This document shows, one piece after another, positions 33,374 to 45,068 of a DNA stretch of 64,000 nucleotides. The notes beneath the pieces are model-generated. The model was not told the origin of the DNA and did no database searches. It saw only the letters and a program-made list of their open reading frames with translations. Made by a program: the position numbers and the translations under genes. Origin of the DNA: Canna indica (lineage: Eukaryota > Streptophyta > Magnoliopsida > Zingiberales > Cannaceae); NCBI GenBank assembly GCA_034359265.1, contig CP136897.1:29623501-29687500 (forward strand), written 5' to 3'. Each line of letters begins with the position of its first letter. The first letter of the stretch is position 1.

Positions 33374-33742
33374 GTCATGCACTTCTGATCGTCGGCTAAT
33401 AAGGGTGAGTGTCCGAGGGACAGCTCGGGGTCATTTTCTTCGTCTCTTTGCGCGCCTTTCAGCGCCACATGAAAAGCTAAAATCGGACAATAATGCACGG
33501 AGTTACGCCCGTTTTAAACGAAAAATAATAATTGAAATGTTATTTTTCTTATTTATTTACAAATTTTAATTTTTCGGGTCGGTTGGTCAATCGAGCCGAC
33601 CGTAGATGTTGCGGCGGGCCCCGCGCGGTCGATCGACAGCCAAGATTTATGGCGATGACGTCGTCCGTCCTTAACGTTTGGTTAGAAAGATTGGTAAAAA
33701 AAATGATCTCGTCGTGCAATCAAATAGGTAGTAAAAAAAAAA

Positions 33743-33859
33743 GGTGCAACACGAGGACTTCCCAAGGGGTCACCCATCCTAGTACTACTCTCGCCCAAGC
33801 ATGCTTAACTTCGGAGTTCTGATGGGATCCGGTGCGTTAGTGCTGGTATGATCGCACCC
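33743..33859 (-). rRNA. 5S rRNA: 5S rRNA gene
   Basis: Same as 32772-32888 (G58A, C95T; -1 T). Confidence 0.93.
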
Positions 33860-34227
33860 ATCATGCACCTCTGATCGTCGGCTAATATGGGTGAGCGTCC
33901 GAGGGACAGCTCGGGGTCATTTTCTTCGTCTCTTTGCGCGCTTTTCAGCGCCACGTGAAAAGCTGAAATCGGACAATAATGCACGGAGTTACGCCCGTTT
34001 TAAATGAAAAATAATAATTGAAATGTTAATTTTCTTATCTATTTACAAATTTTAATTTTTCGGGTCGGTTGGTCGATCGAGCTGGCCGTAGAGGTTGCGG
34101 CGGGCCCCGCGCAGGCGATCCACAGCCAAGAGTTATGGCAACGACGTCGTCCGTCCTTAACATTTGGTTAGAAAAATTGGTAAAAAAAATGATCTCGTCG
34201 TGCAATCAAATAGGTAGTAAAAAAACA

Positions 34228-34344
34228 AGTGCAACACGAGGACTTCCCAGGGGGTAACCCATCCTAGTACAACTCTCGCCCAAGCACGCTTAACTTCGAT
34301 GTTCTGATGGGATCCGGTGCGTTAGTGCGGGTATGATCACACCC
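34228..34344 (-). rRNA. 5S rRNA: 5S rRNA gene, diverged
   Basis: Same seven changes as 33257-33373, including G89T in the C box. Confidence 0.88.
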
Positions 34345-34712
34345 GTCATGCACTTCTGATCGTCGGCTAATAAGGGTGAGTGTCCGAGGGACAGCTCGGG
34401 GTCATTTTCTTCGTCTCTTTGCGCGCCTTTCAGCGCCACGTGAAAAGCTAAAATCGGACAATAATGCACGGAGTTACGCCCGTTTTAAACGAAAAATAAT
34501 AATTGAAATGTTATTTTTCTTATTTATTTACAAATTTTAATTTTTCGGGTCGGTTGGTCGATCGAGCCGACCGTAGATGTTGCGGCGGGCCCCGCGCGGT
34601 CGATCGACAGCCAAGATTTATGGCGATGACGTCGTCCGTCCTTAACGTTTGGTTAGAAAGATTGGTAAAAAAAATGATCTCGTCGTGCAATCAAATAGGT
34701 AGTAAAAAAAAA

Positions 34713-34829
34713 GATGCAACGCGAGGACATCCCAGGGGGTCACCCATCCTAGTACTACTCTCGCCCAAGCACGCTTAACTTCGGAGTTCTGATGGGATCT
34801 AGTGCGTTAGTGCTGGTATGATCGCACCC
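34713..34829 (-). rRNA. 5S rRNA: 5S rRNA gene
   Basis: Changes are C29T, G30A, A101T, T109C and C116T. It is the first gene of the three-unit repeat. Confidence 0.91.
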
Positions 34830-35187
34830 GATATGCACTTCTGATCGTCCGCTAATAAGGGTGAGCGTCCGAGGGAGAGTTCGGGGGTCATTTTCTTCGT
34901 CTCTTCGCGCAACTTTCAGCGCCACGTGAAAAGCTAAAATCGGACAATAATGCACGGAGTTACGCCCGTTTTAAACAAAAAATAATAATTGAAATGTTAT
35001 TTTTCTTATTTATTTACAAATTTTAATTTTTCGCGTCATTTGGTCGATCGAGCCGGACGTAGAGGTTGCGGCGGGCGATCGACAGCCAAATTTTATTGGG
35101 ACGACGTCGTCCGTCCTTAATGTTTGGTTAGAAAGATTGGTAAAATAAATGATCTCGTCGTGCAATCAAATAGGTAGTAAAAAAATA

Positions 35188-35304
35188 AGTTCAACACGAG
35201 GACTTCCCAGAGGGTCACCCATCCTAGTACTACTCTCGCCCAAGCACGCTTGACTGCGGAGTTCTGATGGGATCCGGTGCGTTAGTGCTGGTATGATCAC
35301 ACCC
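35188..35304 (-). rRNA. 5S rRNA: 5S rRNA gene
   Basis: Changes are C6T, A49C, T53C, C94T, C114A and C117T. The terminator is interrupted by A. Confidence 0.89.
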
Positions 35305-35672
35305 GTCATGCACTTCTGATCGTCGGCTAATAACGGTGAGCGTCCGAGGGATAGCTCGGGGTCATTTTCTTCGTCTCTTCGCGCGCCTTTTAGCTCCACG
35401 TGAAAAGCTGAAATCGGACAATAATGCACGGAGTTACGCCCGTTTTAAACGAAAAATAATAATTGAAATGTTATTTTTCTTATTTATTTACAAATTTTAA
35501 TTTTTCGGGTCGGTTGGTCGATCGAGCCGGCCGTAGAGGTTGCGGCGAGCCCCGCGCGGGCGATCGACAACCAAATTTTATGTCGACGACGTCGTCCGTC
35601 CTTAACGTTTGGTTAGAAAGATTGGTAAAAAAAATGATCTCGTCGTGCAATCAAATAGGTAGTAAAAAAAAA

Positions 35673-35789
35673 GATGCAACACGAGGACTTCCCAGGGGTT
35701 CACCCATCCTAGTACTACTCTCGCCCAAGCACGCTTAACTTCGGAGTTCTGATGGGATCCGGTGCGTTAGTGCTGGTATGATCGCACCC
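35673..35789 (-). rRNA. 5S rRNA: 5S rRNA gene
   Basis: Changes are C91A (C box) and C116T; otherwise majority sequence. Confidence 0.94.
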
Positions 35790-36157
35790 GATATGCACTT
35801 CTGATCGTCCGCTAATAAGGGTGAGCGTCCGAGGGAGAGTTCGGGGGTCATTTTCTTCGTCTCTTCGCGCAACTTTCAGCGCCACGTGAAAAGCTAAAAT
35901 CGGACAATAATGCACGGAGTTACGCTCGTTTTAAACGAAAAATAATAATTGAAATGTTATTTTTCTTATTTATTTACAAATTATAATTTTTCGGGTCAGT
36001 TGGTCGATCGAGCCGGCCGTAGAGGTTGCGGCGGGCCCCGCGCGGGCGATCGACAACCAAGATTTATGGCGATGACGTCGTCTGTCCTTAACGTTTGGTT
36101 AGAAAGATTGGTAAAAAAATGATCTCGTCGTGCAATCAAATAGGTAGTAAAAAAAAA

Positions 36158-36274
36158 GATGCAACGCGAGGACATCCCAGGGGGTCACCCATCCTAGTAC
36201 TACTCTCGCCCAAGCACGCTTAACTTCGGAGTTCTGATGGGATCTAGTGCGTTAGTGCTGGTATGATCGCACCC
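36158..36274 (-). rRNA. 5S rRNA: 5S rRNA gene
   Basis: Same changes as 34713-34829. Confidence 0.91.
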
Positions 36275-36632
36275 GATATGCACTTCTGATCGTCCGCTAA
36301 TAAGGGTGAGCGTCCGAGGGAGAGTTCGGGGGTCATTTTCTTCGTCTCTTCGCGCAACTTTCAGCGCCACGTGAAAAGCTAAAATCGGACAATAATGCAC
36401 GGAGTTACGCCCGTTTTAAACAAAAAATAATAATTGAAATGTTATTTTTCTTATTTATTTACAAATTTTAATTTTTCGCGTCATTTGGTCGATCGAGCCG
36501 GACGTAGAGGTTGCGGTGGGCGATCGACAGCCAAATTTTATTGCGACGACGTCGTCCGTCCTTAATGTTTGGTTAGAAAGATTGGTAAAATAAATGATCT
36601 CGTCGTGCAATCAAATAGGTAGTAAAAAAATA

Positions 36633-36749
36633 AGTTCAACACGAGGACTTCCCAGAGGGTCACCCATCCTAGTACTACTCTCGCCCAAGCACGCTTGACT
36701 GCGGAGTTCTGATGGGATCCGGTGCGTTAGTGCTGGTATGATCACACCC
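36633..36749 (-). rRNA. 5S rRNA: 5S rRNA gene
   Basis: Same changes as 35188-35304, including the interrupted terminator. Confidence 0.89.
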
Positions 36750-37117
36750 GTCATGCACTTCTGATCGTCGGCTAATAACGGTGAGCGTCCGAGGGATAGC
36801 TCGGGGTCATTTTCTTCGTCTCTTCGCGCGCCTTTTAGCGCCACGTGAAAAGCTGAAATCGGACAATAATGCACGGAGTTACGCCCGTTTTAAACGAAAA
36901 ATAATAATTGAAATGTTATTTTTCTTATTTATTTACAAATTTTAATTTTTCGGGTCGGTTGGTCGATCGAGCCGGCCGTAGAGGTTGCGGCGAGCCCCGC
37001 GCGGGCGATCGACAACCAAATTTTATGTCGACGACGTCGTCCGTCCTTAACGTTTGGTTAGAAAGATTGGTAAAAAAAATGATCTCGTCGTGCAATCAAA
37101 TAGGTAGTAAAAAAAAA

Positions 37118-37234
37118 GATGCAACACGAGGACTTCCCAGGGGTTCACCCATCCTAGTACTACTCTCGCCCAAGCACGCTTAACTTCGGAGTTCTGATGG
37201 GATCCGGTGCGTTAGTGCTGGTATGATCGCACCC
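37118..37234 (-). rRNA. 5S rRNA: 5S rRNA gene
   Basis: Same changes as 35673-35789, but the upstream spacer switches from type B to type A (GTCGTGCAC), so exchange occurred at the gene. Confidence 0.93.
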
Positions 37235-37601
37235 GTCGTGCACTTCTGATCGTCGGCTAATAAGGGTGAGCGTCCGAGGGACAGCTCGGGGTCATTTTCT
37301 TCGTCTCCTCGCGCGCCTTTTAGCGCCACGTGAAAAGCTGAAATCGGATAATAATGCACGGAGTTACGCCCGTTTTAAACGAAAAATAATAATTGAAATG
37401 TTATTTTTCTTATTTATTTACAAATTATAATTTTTCGGGTCAGTTGGTCGATCGAGCTGGCCGTAGAGGTTGCGGCGGGCCCCGCGCGGGCGATCGACAG
37501 CCAAGATTTATGGCGATGACGTCGTCCGTCCTTAACGTTTGGTTAGAAAGATTGGTAAAAAAATGATCTCGTCGTGCAATCAAATAGGTAGTAAAAAAAA
37601 A

Positions 37602-37718
37602 GATGCAACGCGAGGACATCCCAGGGGGTCACCCATCCTAGTACTACTCTCGCCCAAGCACGCTTAACTTCGGAGTTCTGATGGGATCTAGTGTGTTAGT
37701 GCTGGTATGATCGCACCC
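37602..37718 (-). rRNA. 5S rRNA: 5S rRNA gene
   Basis: Changes of 34713-34829 plus G25A. Gene-proximal GATATGC is followed by type A GGATAGCTC, a recombinant spacer. Confidence 0.91.
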
Positions 37719-38086
37719 GATATGCACTTCTGATCGTCGGCTAATAAGGGTGAGCGTCCGAGGGATAGCTCGGGGTCATTTTCTCCGTCTCTTCGCGCGC
37801 CTTTTAGCGCCACGTGAAAAACTGAAATCGGACAATAATGCACGGAGTTACGCCCGTTTTAAACGAAAAATAATAATTGAAATGTTAATTTTCTTATTTA
37901 TTTACAAATTTTAACTTTTCGAGTCGGTTGGTCGATCGAGCCGGCCGTAGAGGTTGCGGCGAGCCCCGCGCGGGCGATCGACAACCAAATTTTATGTCGA
38001 CGACGTCGTCCGTCCTTAATGTTTGGTTAGAAAGATTGGTAAAATAAATGATCTCGTCGTGCAATCAAATAGGTAGTAAAAAAATA

Positions 38087-38203
38087 AGTTCAACACGAGG
38101 ACTTCCCAGAGGGTCACCCATCCTAGTACTACTCTCGCCCAAGCACGCTTGACTGCGGAGTTCTGATGGGATCCGGTGCGTTAGTGCTGGTATGATCACA
38201 CCC
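38087..38203 (-). rRNA. 5S rRNA: 5S rRNA gene
   Basis: Same changes as 35188-35304. The spacer on its downstream side lacks the 11-bp GC deletion found in the two earlier repeat copies. Confidence 0.89.
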
Positions 38204-38571
38204 GTCATGCACTTCTGATCATCGGCTAATAACGGTGAGCGTCCGAGGGATAGCTCGGGGTCATTTTCTTCGTCTCTTCGCGCGCCTTTTAGCGCCACGT
38301 GAAAAGCTGAAATCGGACAATAATGCACGGAGTTACGCCCGTTTTAAACGAAAAATAATAATTGAAATGTTATTTTTCTTATTTATTTACAAATTTTAAT
38401 TTTTCGGGTCGGTTGGTCGATCGAGCCGGCCGTAGAGGTTGCGGCGAGCCCCGCGCGGGCGATCGACAACCAAATTTTATGTCGACGACGTCGTCCGTCC
38501 TTAACGTTTGGTTAGAAAGATTGGTAAAAAAAATGATCTCGTCGTGCAATCAAATAGGTAGTAAAAAAAAA

Positions 38572-38688
38572 GATGCAACACGAGGACTTCCCAGGGGTTC
38601 ACCCATCCTAGTACTACTCTCGCCCAAGCACGCTTAACTTCGGAGTTCTGATGGGATCCGGTGCGTTAGTTCTGGTATGATCGCACCC
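38572..38688 (-). rRNA. 5S rRNA: 5S rRNA gene
   Basis: Changes are C18A, C91A and C116T. Confidence 0.93.
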
Positions 38689-39056
38689 GTCGTGCACTTC
38701 TGATCGTCGGCTAATAAGGGTGAGCGTCCGAGGGACAGCTCGGGGTCATTTTCTTCGTCTCCTCGCGCGCCTTTTAGCGCCACGTGAAAAGCTGAAATCG
38801 GATAATAATGCACGGAGTTACGCCCGTTTTAAACGAAAAATAATAATTGAAATGTTATTTTTCTTATTTATTTACAAATTATAATTTTTCGGGTCGGTTG
38901 GTCGATCGAGCCGGCCGTAGAGGTTGCGGCGGGCCCCGCGCGGGCGATCGACAGCCAAATTTTATGTCGACGACGTCGTCCGTCCTTAACGTTTGGTTAG
39001 AAAGATTGGTAAAAAAAATGATCTCGTCGTGCAATCAAATAGGTAGTAAAAAAAAA

Positions 39057-39172
39057 GGTGCAACACGAGGACTCCCAGGGGGTCACCCATCCTAGTACTA
39101 CTCTCGCCCAAGCACGCTTGACTGCGGAGTTCTGATGGGATCCAGTGCATTAGTGCTGGTATGATCGCACCG
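39057..39172 (-). rRNA. 5S rRNA: 5S rRNA gene, one-base deletion
   Basis: One A is lost at p100-101, giving 116 nt. Other changes are G1C, C24T, C29T, A49C and T53C. Confidence 0.88.
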
Positions 39173-39540
39173 GTCATGCACTTCTGATCGTCGGCTAATA
39201 AGGGTGAGCGTCCGAGGGATAGCTCGGGGTCATTTTCTCCGTCTCTTCGCGCGCCTTTTAGCGCCACGTGAAAAACTGAAATCGGACAATAATGCACGGA
39301 GTTACGCCCGTTTTAAACGAAAAATAATAATTGAAATGTTAATTTTCTTATTTATTTACAAATTTTAACTTTTCGAGTCGGTTGGTCGATCGAGCCGGCC
39401 GTAGAGGTTGCGGCGAGCCCCGCGCGGGCGATCGACAGCAAAATTTTATGTCGACGACGTCGTCCGTCCTTAACGTTTGGTTAGAAAGAATGGTAAAAAA
39501 AATGATCTCGTCGTGCAATCAAATAGGTAGTAAAAAAAAA

Positions 39541-39657
39541 GATGCAACACGAGGACTTCCCAGGGGTTCACCCATCCTAGTACTACTCTCGCCCAAGCAC
39601 GCTTAACTTCGGAGTTCTGATGGGATCCGGTGCGTTAGTGCTGGTATGATAGCACCC
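39541..39657 (-). rRNA. 5S rRNA: 5S rRNA gene
   Basis: Changes are G7T, C91A and C116T. Confidence 0.93.
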
Positions 39658-40026
39658 GTCATGCACTTATGATCGTCGGCTAATAAGGGTGAGCGTCCGA
39701 AGGATAGCTCGGGGTCATTTTCTTCGTCTCTTCGCGCGCGTTTTAGCGCCACGTGAAAAGCTAAAATCGGACAATAATGCACGGAGTTACGCCCGTTTTA
39801 AACGAAAAATAATAATTGAAATGTTATTTTTTCTTATTTATTTACAAATTTTAATTTTTCGGGTCGGTTGGTCGATCGAGCCGACAGTAGAGGTTGCGGC
39901 GGGCCCCGCGCGGGCGATCGACAGCCAAATTTTATGTCGACGACGTCGTCCGTCCTTAACGTTTGGTTAGAAAGATTGGTAAAAAAAATGATCTCGTCGT
40001 GCAATCAAATAGGTAGTAAAAAAAAA

Positions 40027-40143
40027 GGTGCGACACGAGGACTTCCCAGGGGGTCACCCATCCTAATACTACTCTCGCCCAAGCACCCTTAACTTCGGAG
40101 TTCTGATGGGCTCCGGTGCGTTAGTGCTGGTATGATCGCACCC
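40027..40143 (-). rRNA. 5S rRNA: 5S rRNA gene
   Basis: Changes are T33G, C57G (A box), C78T and T112C. Confidence 0.92.
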
Positions 40144-40510
40144 GTCATGCACTTCTGATCGTCGGCTAATATGGGTGAACGTCCGAGGGATAGCTCGGGG
40201 TCATTTTCTTCGTCTCTTCGCGCGCCTTTTAGCGCCACGTGAAAAGCTAAAATCGGACAATAATGCACGGAGTTACGCTAGTTTTAAACGAAAAATAATA
40301 ATTGAAATGTTATTTTTCTTATTTATTTACAAATTTTAATTTTTCGGGTCGGTTGGTCGATCGAGCCGGCCGTAGAGGTTGCGGCGGGCACGCGCGGGCG
40401 ATCGACAGCCAAATTTTATGTCGATGACGTCGTCTGTCCTTAACGTTTGGTCTGAAAGATTGGTAAAAAAAATGATATCGTCGTGCAATCAAATAGGTAG
40501 TAAAAAAAAA

Positions 40511-40627
40511 GGTGCAACACGAGGACTTCCCAGGGGGTCACCTATCCTAGTACTACTCTCGCCCAAGCACGCTTAACTTCGGAGTTCTGATGGGATCCGG
40601 TGCGTTAGTGTTGGTATGATCGCACCC
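40511..40627 (-). rRNA. 5S rRNA: 5S rRNA gene
   Basis: Changes are G17A and G85A (C box); -1 is T. It is identical to the copy at 41480, 969 bp away. Confidence 0.94.
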
Positions 40628-40994
40628 ATCATGCAATTCTGATCGTGTGCTAATAAGGGTGAGCGTCCGAGGGATAGCTCGGGGTCATTTTCTTCGTCTG
40701 TTCGCGCGCCTTTTAGCGCCACGTGAAAAGCTAAAATCAGACAATAATGCACGGAGTTACGCTAGTTTTAAACGAAAAATAATAATTGAAATGTTATTTT
40801 TCTTATTTATTTACAAATTTTAATTTTTCGGGTCGGTTGGTCGATCGAGCCGGCCGTAGAGGTTGCGGCGGGCACGCGCGGGCGATCGACAGCCAAATTT
40901 TATGTCGACGATGTCGTCCGTCCTTAACGTTTGGTTAGAAAGATTGGTAAAAAAAATGATCTCGTCGTGCAATCAAATAGGTAGTAAAAAAAAA

Positions 40995-41111
40995 GGTGCA
41001 ACACGAGGACTTCCCAGGGGGTCACCCATCCTAGTACTACTCTCGCCCAAGCACGCTTAACTTCGAAATTCTGATGGAATCCGGAGTGTTAATGCTGGTA
41101 TGATCGCACCC
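40995..41111 (-). rRNA. 5S rRNA: 5S rRNA gene, diverged
   Basis: Changes are C20T, G25A, A27T, C34T, C44T and C46T. All lie in the 5' half, so the internal promoter is intact; -1 is T. Confidence 0.88.
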
Positions 41112-41479
41112 ATCATGCACTTCTGATCGTCGGCTAATAAGGGTGAGCGTCCGAGAGATAGCTCGGGGTCATTTTCTTCGTCTGTTCGCGCGCCTTTTAG
41201 CGCCACGTGAAAAGCTAAAATCGGACAATAATGCACGGAGTTACGCTCGTTTTAAACGAAAAATAATAATTGAAATGTTTTTTTTCTTATTTATTTACAA
41301 ATTTTAATTTTTCGGGTCGGTTGGTCGATCGAGCCGGCCATAGAGGTTGCGGCGGGCCCCGCGCGGGCGATCTACAGCCAAATTTTATGTCGACGACGTC
41401 GTCCGTCCTTAAGGTTTGGTTAGAAAGATTGGTAAAAAAAATGATCTCGTCGTGCAATCAAATAGGTAGTAAAAAAAAA

Positions 41480-41596
41480 GGTGCAACACGAGGACTTCCC
41501 AGGGGGTCACCTATCCTAGTACTACTCTCGCCCAAGCACGCTTAACTTCGGAGTTCTGATGGGATCCGGTGCGTTAGTGTTGGTATGATCGCACCC
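41480..41596 (-). rRNA. 5S rRNA: 5S rRNA gene
   Basis: Same as 40511-40627 (G17A, G85A; -1 T), with the same odd spacer GATCGTGTGCTAATAAGG upstream. Confidence 0.94.
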
Positions 41597-41963
41597 ATCA
41601 TGCAATTCTGATCGTGTGCTAATAAGGGTGAGCGTCCGAGGGATAGCTCGGGGTCATCTTCTTCGTCTCTTCGCGCGCCTTTTAGCGCCACGTGAAAAGC
41701 TGAAATCGGATAATAATGCACGGAGTTACGCCCGTTTTAATAGAAAAATAATAATTGAAATGTTATTTTTATTATTTATTTACAAATTTTAATTTTTCGG
41801 GTCGGTTGGTCGATCGAGCCGGCCGTAGAGGTTGCGGCAGGCCCCGCGCGGGCGATCGACAGCCAAATTTTATGTCGACGACGTCGTCCGTCCTTAACGT
41901 TTGGTTAGAAAATTGGTAAAAAAAATGATCTCGTCGTGCAATCAAATAGGTAGTAAAAAAAAA

Positions 41964-42079
41964 GGTGCAACACGAGGACTTCCCAGGGGTCACCCATCCT
42001 AGTACTACTCTCGCCCAAGCAAGCTTAACTTCGGAGTTCTGATGGGATCCGGTGTGTTAGTGCTGGTATGATCGCACCC
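41964..42079 (-). rRNA. 5S rRNA: 5S rRNA gene, one-base C-box deletion
   Basis: One C is lost from the run at p91-95 (116 nt). Other changes are G25A and G58T. Confidence 0.89.
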
Positions 42080-42620
42080 GTCGTGCACTTCTGATCGTCG
42101 GCTAATAAGGGTGTGCGTCCGAGGGATAGCTCGGGTTCATTTTCTTCGTCTCTTCACGCGCCTTTTGGAGCCACGTGAAAAGCTGAAATCGGACAATAAT
42201 GCATGGAGTTACGCCCATTTTAAACGAAAAATAATAATTGAAATGTTATTTTTTTTTTTTTTTTTCAAATCGGCTAGTAAGGGTGAGCGTCCGAGGGATA
42301 GCTCGGGGTCATTTTCTTTGTCTCTTCGCGCGCCTTTTAGCGCCACGTGAAAAGCTGAAATCGGACAATAATGCACGGAGTTACGCCCGTTTTAAACGAA
42401 AAATAATAATTGAAATGTTATTTTTCTTATTTATTTACAAATTTTAATTTTTCGGGTCGGTTGGTCGATTGAGCCGGCCGTAGAGGTTGCGGCGGGCCCC
42501 GCGCGGGCAATCGACAGCCAAATTTTATGTCGACGACGTCGTCCGTCCTTAACGTTTGGTTAGAAAGATTGGTAAAAAAAATGATCTCGTCATGCAATCA
42601 AATAGGTAGTATAAAAAAAA
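42080..42620 (-). other. Gene-less double spacer
   Basis: About 541 bp lie between genes instead of 368. The spacer runs normally to the T-rich tract, then CAAAT is joined at 42270/42271 to CGGCTAGTAAGG, which is the promoter region from about -21 outward of a lost gene. About 190 bp of spacer, a whole 5S gene and its first 20 upstream bases are missing. The same junction recurs in the eight 959-bp composites that follow. Confidence 0.88.
42249..42265 (+). repeat. T17 homopolymer in spacer
   Basis: The pyrimidine tract that usually reads TTATTTTTCTTATTTATTTAC is here a run of 17 T on the plus strand. It adjoins the gene-less junction and probably expanded by slippage. Confidence 0.8.
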
Positions 42621-42737
42621 GGTGCAACACGAGGACTTCCCAGGGGGTCACCCATCCTAATACTACTCTCGCCCAAGCACGCTTAACTTCGGAGTTCTGA
42701 TGGGATCCGGAGCGTTAGTGCTGGTATGATCGCACCC
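42621..42737 (-). rRNA. 5S rRNA: 5S rRNA gene
   Basis: Changes are A27T and C78T only. The T8 run is followed by AT. It is the first full gene of the 959-bp repeats. Confidence 0.94.
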
Positions 42738-43104
42738 GTCATGCACTTCTGATCGTCGGCTAATAAGGGTGAGCGTCCGAGAGATAGCTCGGGGTCATTT
42801 TCTTCGTCTGTTCGCGCGCCTTTTAGCGCCACGTGAAAAGCTGAAATCGAACAATAATGCACGGAGTTACGCACGTTTTAAATGAAAAATAATAATTGAA
42901 ATGTTATTTTTCTTATTTATTTACAAATTTTAATTTTTCGGGTCGGTTGGTCGATCGAGCCGGCCGTAGAGGTTGCGGCGGGCCCCGCGCGGGCGATGGA
43001 CAGCCAAATTTTATGTCGACGACGTCGTCCGTCCTTAACGTTTGGTTAGAAATATTGGTAAAAAAAATGATCTCGTCGTGCAATCAAATAGGTAGTAAAA
43101 AAAA

Positions 43105-43150
43105 GGTGCAACACGAGGACTTCCCAGGGGGTCAACCATCCTAGTACTAC
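43105..43150 (-). pseudogene. 5S gene stump p72-117 with inverted spacer joint
   Basis: The gene stops at p72, with G87T. Bases 43145-43165 are the reverse complement of the spacer segment that normally lies just downstream of the gene (CGTGCAATCAAATAGGTAGTA), and the sequence then resumes in spacer at GGAGTTACG through a TGCACG match. Subtype A. Confidence 0.92.
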
Positions 43151-43579
43151 CTATTTGATTGCACGGAGTTACGCCCATTTTAAACGAAAAATAATAATTG
43201 AAATGTTATTTTTTTTATTTATTTTCAAATCGGCTAGTAAGGGTGAGCGTCCGAGTGATAGCTCGGGGTCATTTTCTTCGTCTCTTCGCGCGCCTTTTAG
43301 CGCCACGTGAAAAGCTGAAATCGGACAATAATGCACGTAGTTACGCCCGTTTTAAACGAAAAATAATAATTGAAATGTTATTTTTCTTATTTATTTACAA
43401 ATTTTAATTTTTCGGGTCGGTTGGTCGATTGAGCCGGCCGTAGAGGTTGCGGCGGGCCCCGCGCGGGCGATCGACAGCCAAATTTTATGTCGACGACGTC
43501 GTCCGTCCTTAACGTCTGGTTAGAAAGATTGGTAAAAAAAATGATCTCGTCGTGCAATCAAATAGGTAGTAAAAAAAAA

Positions 43580-43696
43580 GGTGCAACACGAGGACTTCCC
43601 AGGGGGTCACCCATCCTAATACTACTCTAGCCCAAGCACGCTTAACTTCGGAGTTATGATGGGATCCGGAGCGTTAGTGCTGGTATGATCGCACCC
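43580..43696 (-). rRNA. 5S rRNA: 5S rRNA gene
   Basis: Changes are A27T, G41T, G68T and C78T (composite subtype A). Confidence 0.92.
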
Positions 43697-44063
43697 GTCA
43701 TGCACTTCTGATCGTCGGCTAATAAGGGTGAGCGTCCGAGAGATAGCTCGGGGTCATTTTCTTCGTCTGTTCGCGCGCCTTTTAGCGCCACGTGAAAAGC
43801 TGAAATCGAACAATAATGGACGGAGTTACGCACGTTTTAAACGAAAAATAATAATTGAAATGTTATTTTTCTTATTTATTTACAAATTTTAATTTTTCGG
43901 GTCGGTTGGTCGATCGAGCCGGCCGTAGAGGTTGCGGCGGGCCCCGCGCGGGCGATCGACAGCCAAATTTTATATCGACGACGTCGTCCGTTCTTAACGT
44001 TTGGTTAGAAAGATTGGTAAAAAAAATGATCTCGTCGTGCAATCAAATAGGTAGTAAAAAAAA

Positions 44064-44109
44064 GGTGCAACACGAGGACTTCCCAGGGGGTCAACCATCC
44101 TAGTACTAC
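44064..44109 (-). pseudogene. 5S gene stump p72-117, composite subtype B
   Basis: Same breakpoint and inverted segment (44104-44122), but the joint reads GCAAGGAGTCACGCC, the subtype B mark. G87T is present. Confidence 0.92.
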
Positions 44110-44538
44110 CTATTTGATTGCAAGGAGTCACGCCCATTTTAAACGAAAAATAATAATTGCAATGTTATTTTTTTAATTTATTTTCAAATCGGCTAGTAAG
44201 GGTGAGCGTCCGAGTGATAGCTCGGGGTCATTTTCTTCGTCTCTTCGCGCGCCTTTTAGCGCCACGTGAAAAGCTGAAATCGGACAATAATGCACGGAGT
44301 TACGCCCGTTTTAAACGAAAAATAATAATTGAAATGTTATTTTTCTTATTTATTTACAAATTTTAATTTTTCGGGTCGGTTGGTCGATTGAGCCGGCTGT
44401 AGAGGTTGCGGCGGGCCCCGCGCGGGCGATCGACAGCCAAATTTTATGTCGACGACGTCGTCCGTCCTTAACGTTTGGTTAGAAAGATTGGTAAAAAAAA
44501 TGATCTCGTCGTGCAATCAAATAGGTAGTAAAAAAAAA

Positions 44539-44655
44539 GGTGCAACAGGAGGACTTCCCAGGGGGTCACCCATCCTAATACTACTCTCGCCCAAGCACGC
44601 TTAACTTCGGAGTTCTGATGGGATCCGGAGCGTTAGTGCTGGTATGATCGCAACC
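44539..44655 (-). rRNA. 5S rRNA: 5S rRNA gene
   Basis: Changes are G3T, A27T, C78T and G108C (subtype B). Confidence 0.92.
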
Positions 44656-45022
44656 GTCATGCACTTCTGATCGTCGGCTAATAAGGGTGAGCGTCCGAGA
44701 GATAGCTCGGGGTCATTTTCTTCGTCTGTTCGCGCGCCTTTTAGCGCCACGTGAAAAGCTGAAATCGAACAATAATGCACGGAGTTACGCACGTTTTAAA
44801 TGAAAAATAATAATTGAAATGTTATTTTTCTTATTTATTTACAAATTTTAATTTTTCGGGTCGGTTGGTCGATCGAGCCGGCCGTAGAGGTTGCGGCGGG
44901 CCCCGCGCGGGCGATGGACAGCCAAATTTTATGTCGACGACGTCGTCCGTCCTTAACGTTTGGTTAGAAATATTGGTAAAAAAAATGATCTCGTCGTGCA
45001 ATCAAATAGGTAGTAAAAAAAA

Positions 45023-45068
45023 GGTGCAACACGAGGACTTCCCAGGGGGTCAACCATCCTAGTACTAC
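45023..45068 (-). pseudogene. 5S gene stump p72-117, subtype A
   Basis: Repeat of 43105-43150; inverted segment 45063-45083. Confidence 0.92.

Larger units (their letters stand above)
32772..34712 (-). repeat. Higher-order repeat, 2 x 971 bp
   Basis: Two-unit blocks 32772-33742 and 33743-34712 carry the same pair of gene variants, one nearly normal and one diverged with a split terminator. Confidence 0.88.
34713..39056 (-). repeat. Higher-order repeat, three copies of three units
   Basis: Blocks start at 34713, 36158 and 37602 (1445, 1444 and 1455 bp) and carry the same three gene variants in order. The third copy is longer because its second spacer keeps 11 bp deleted in the others, a sign of exchange after duplication. 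Confidence 0.9.

Noticed and set aside
42249..42265. T17 as a poly(A) tail of a retroposed 5S copy
   Set aside because: No 5S-derived cDNA or target-site duplication adjoins it; the flanks are ordinary spacer and the tract replaces a native T-rich stretch.
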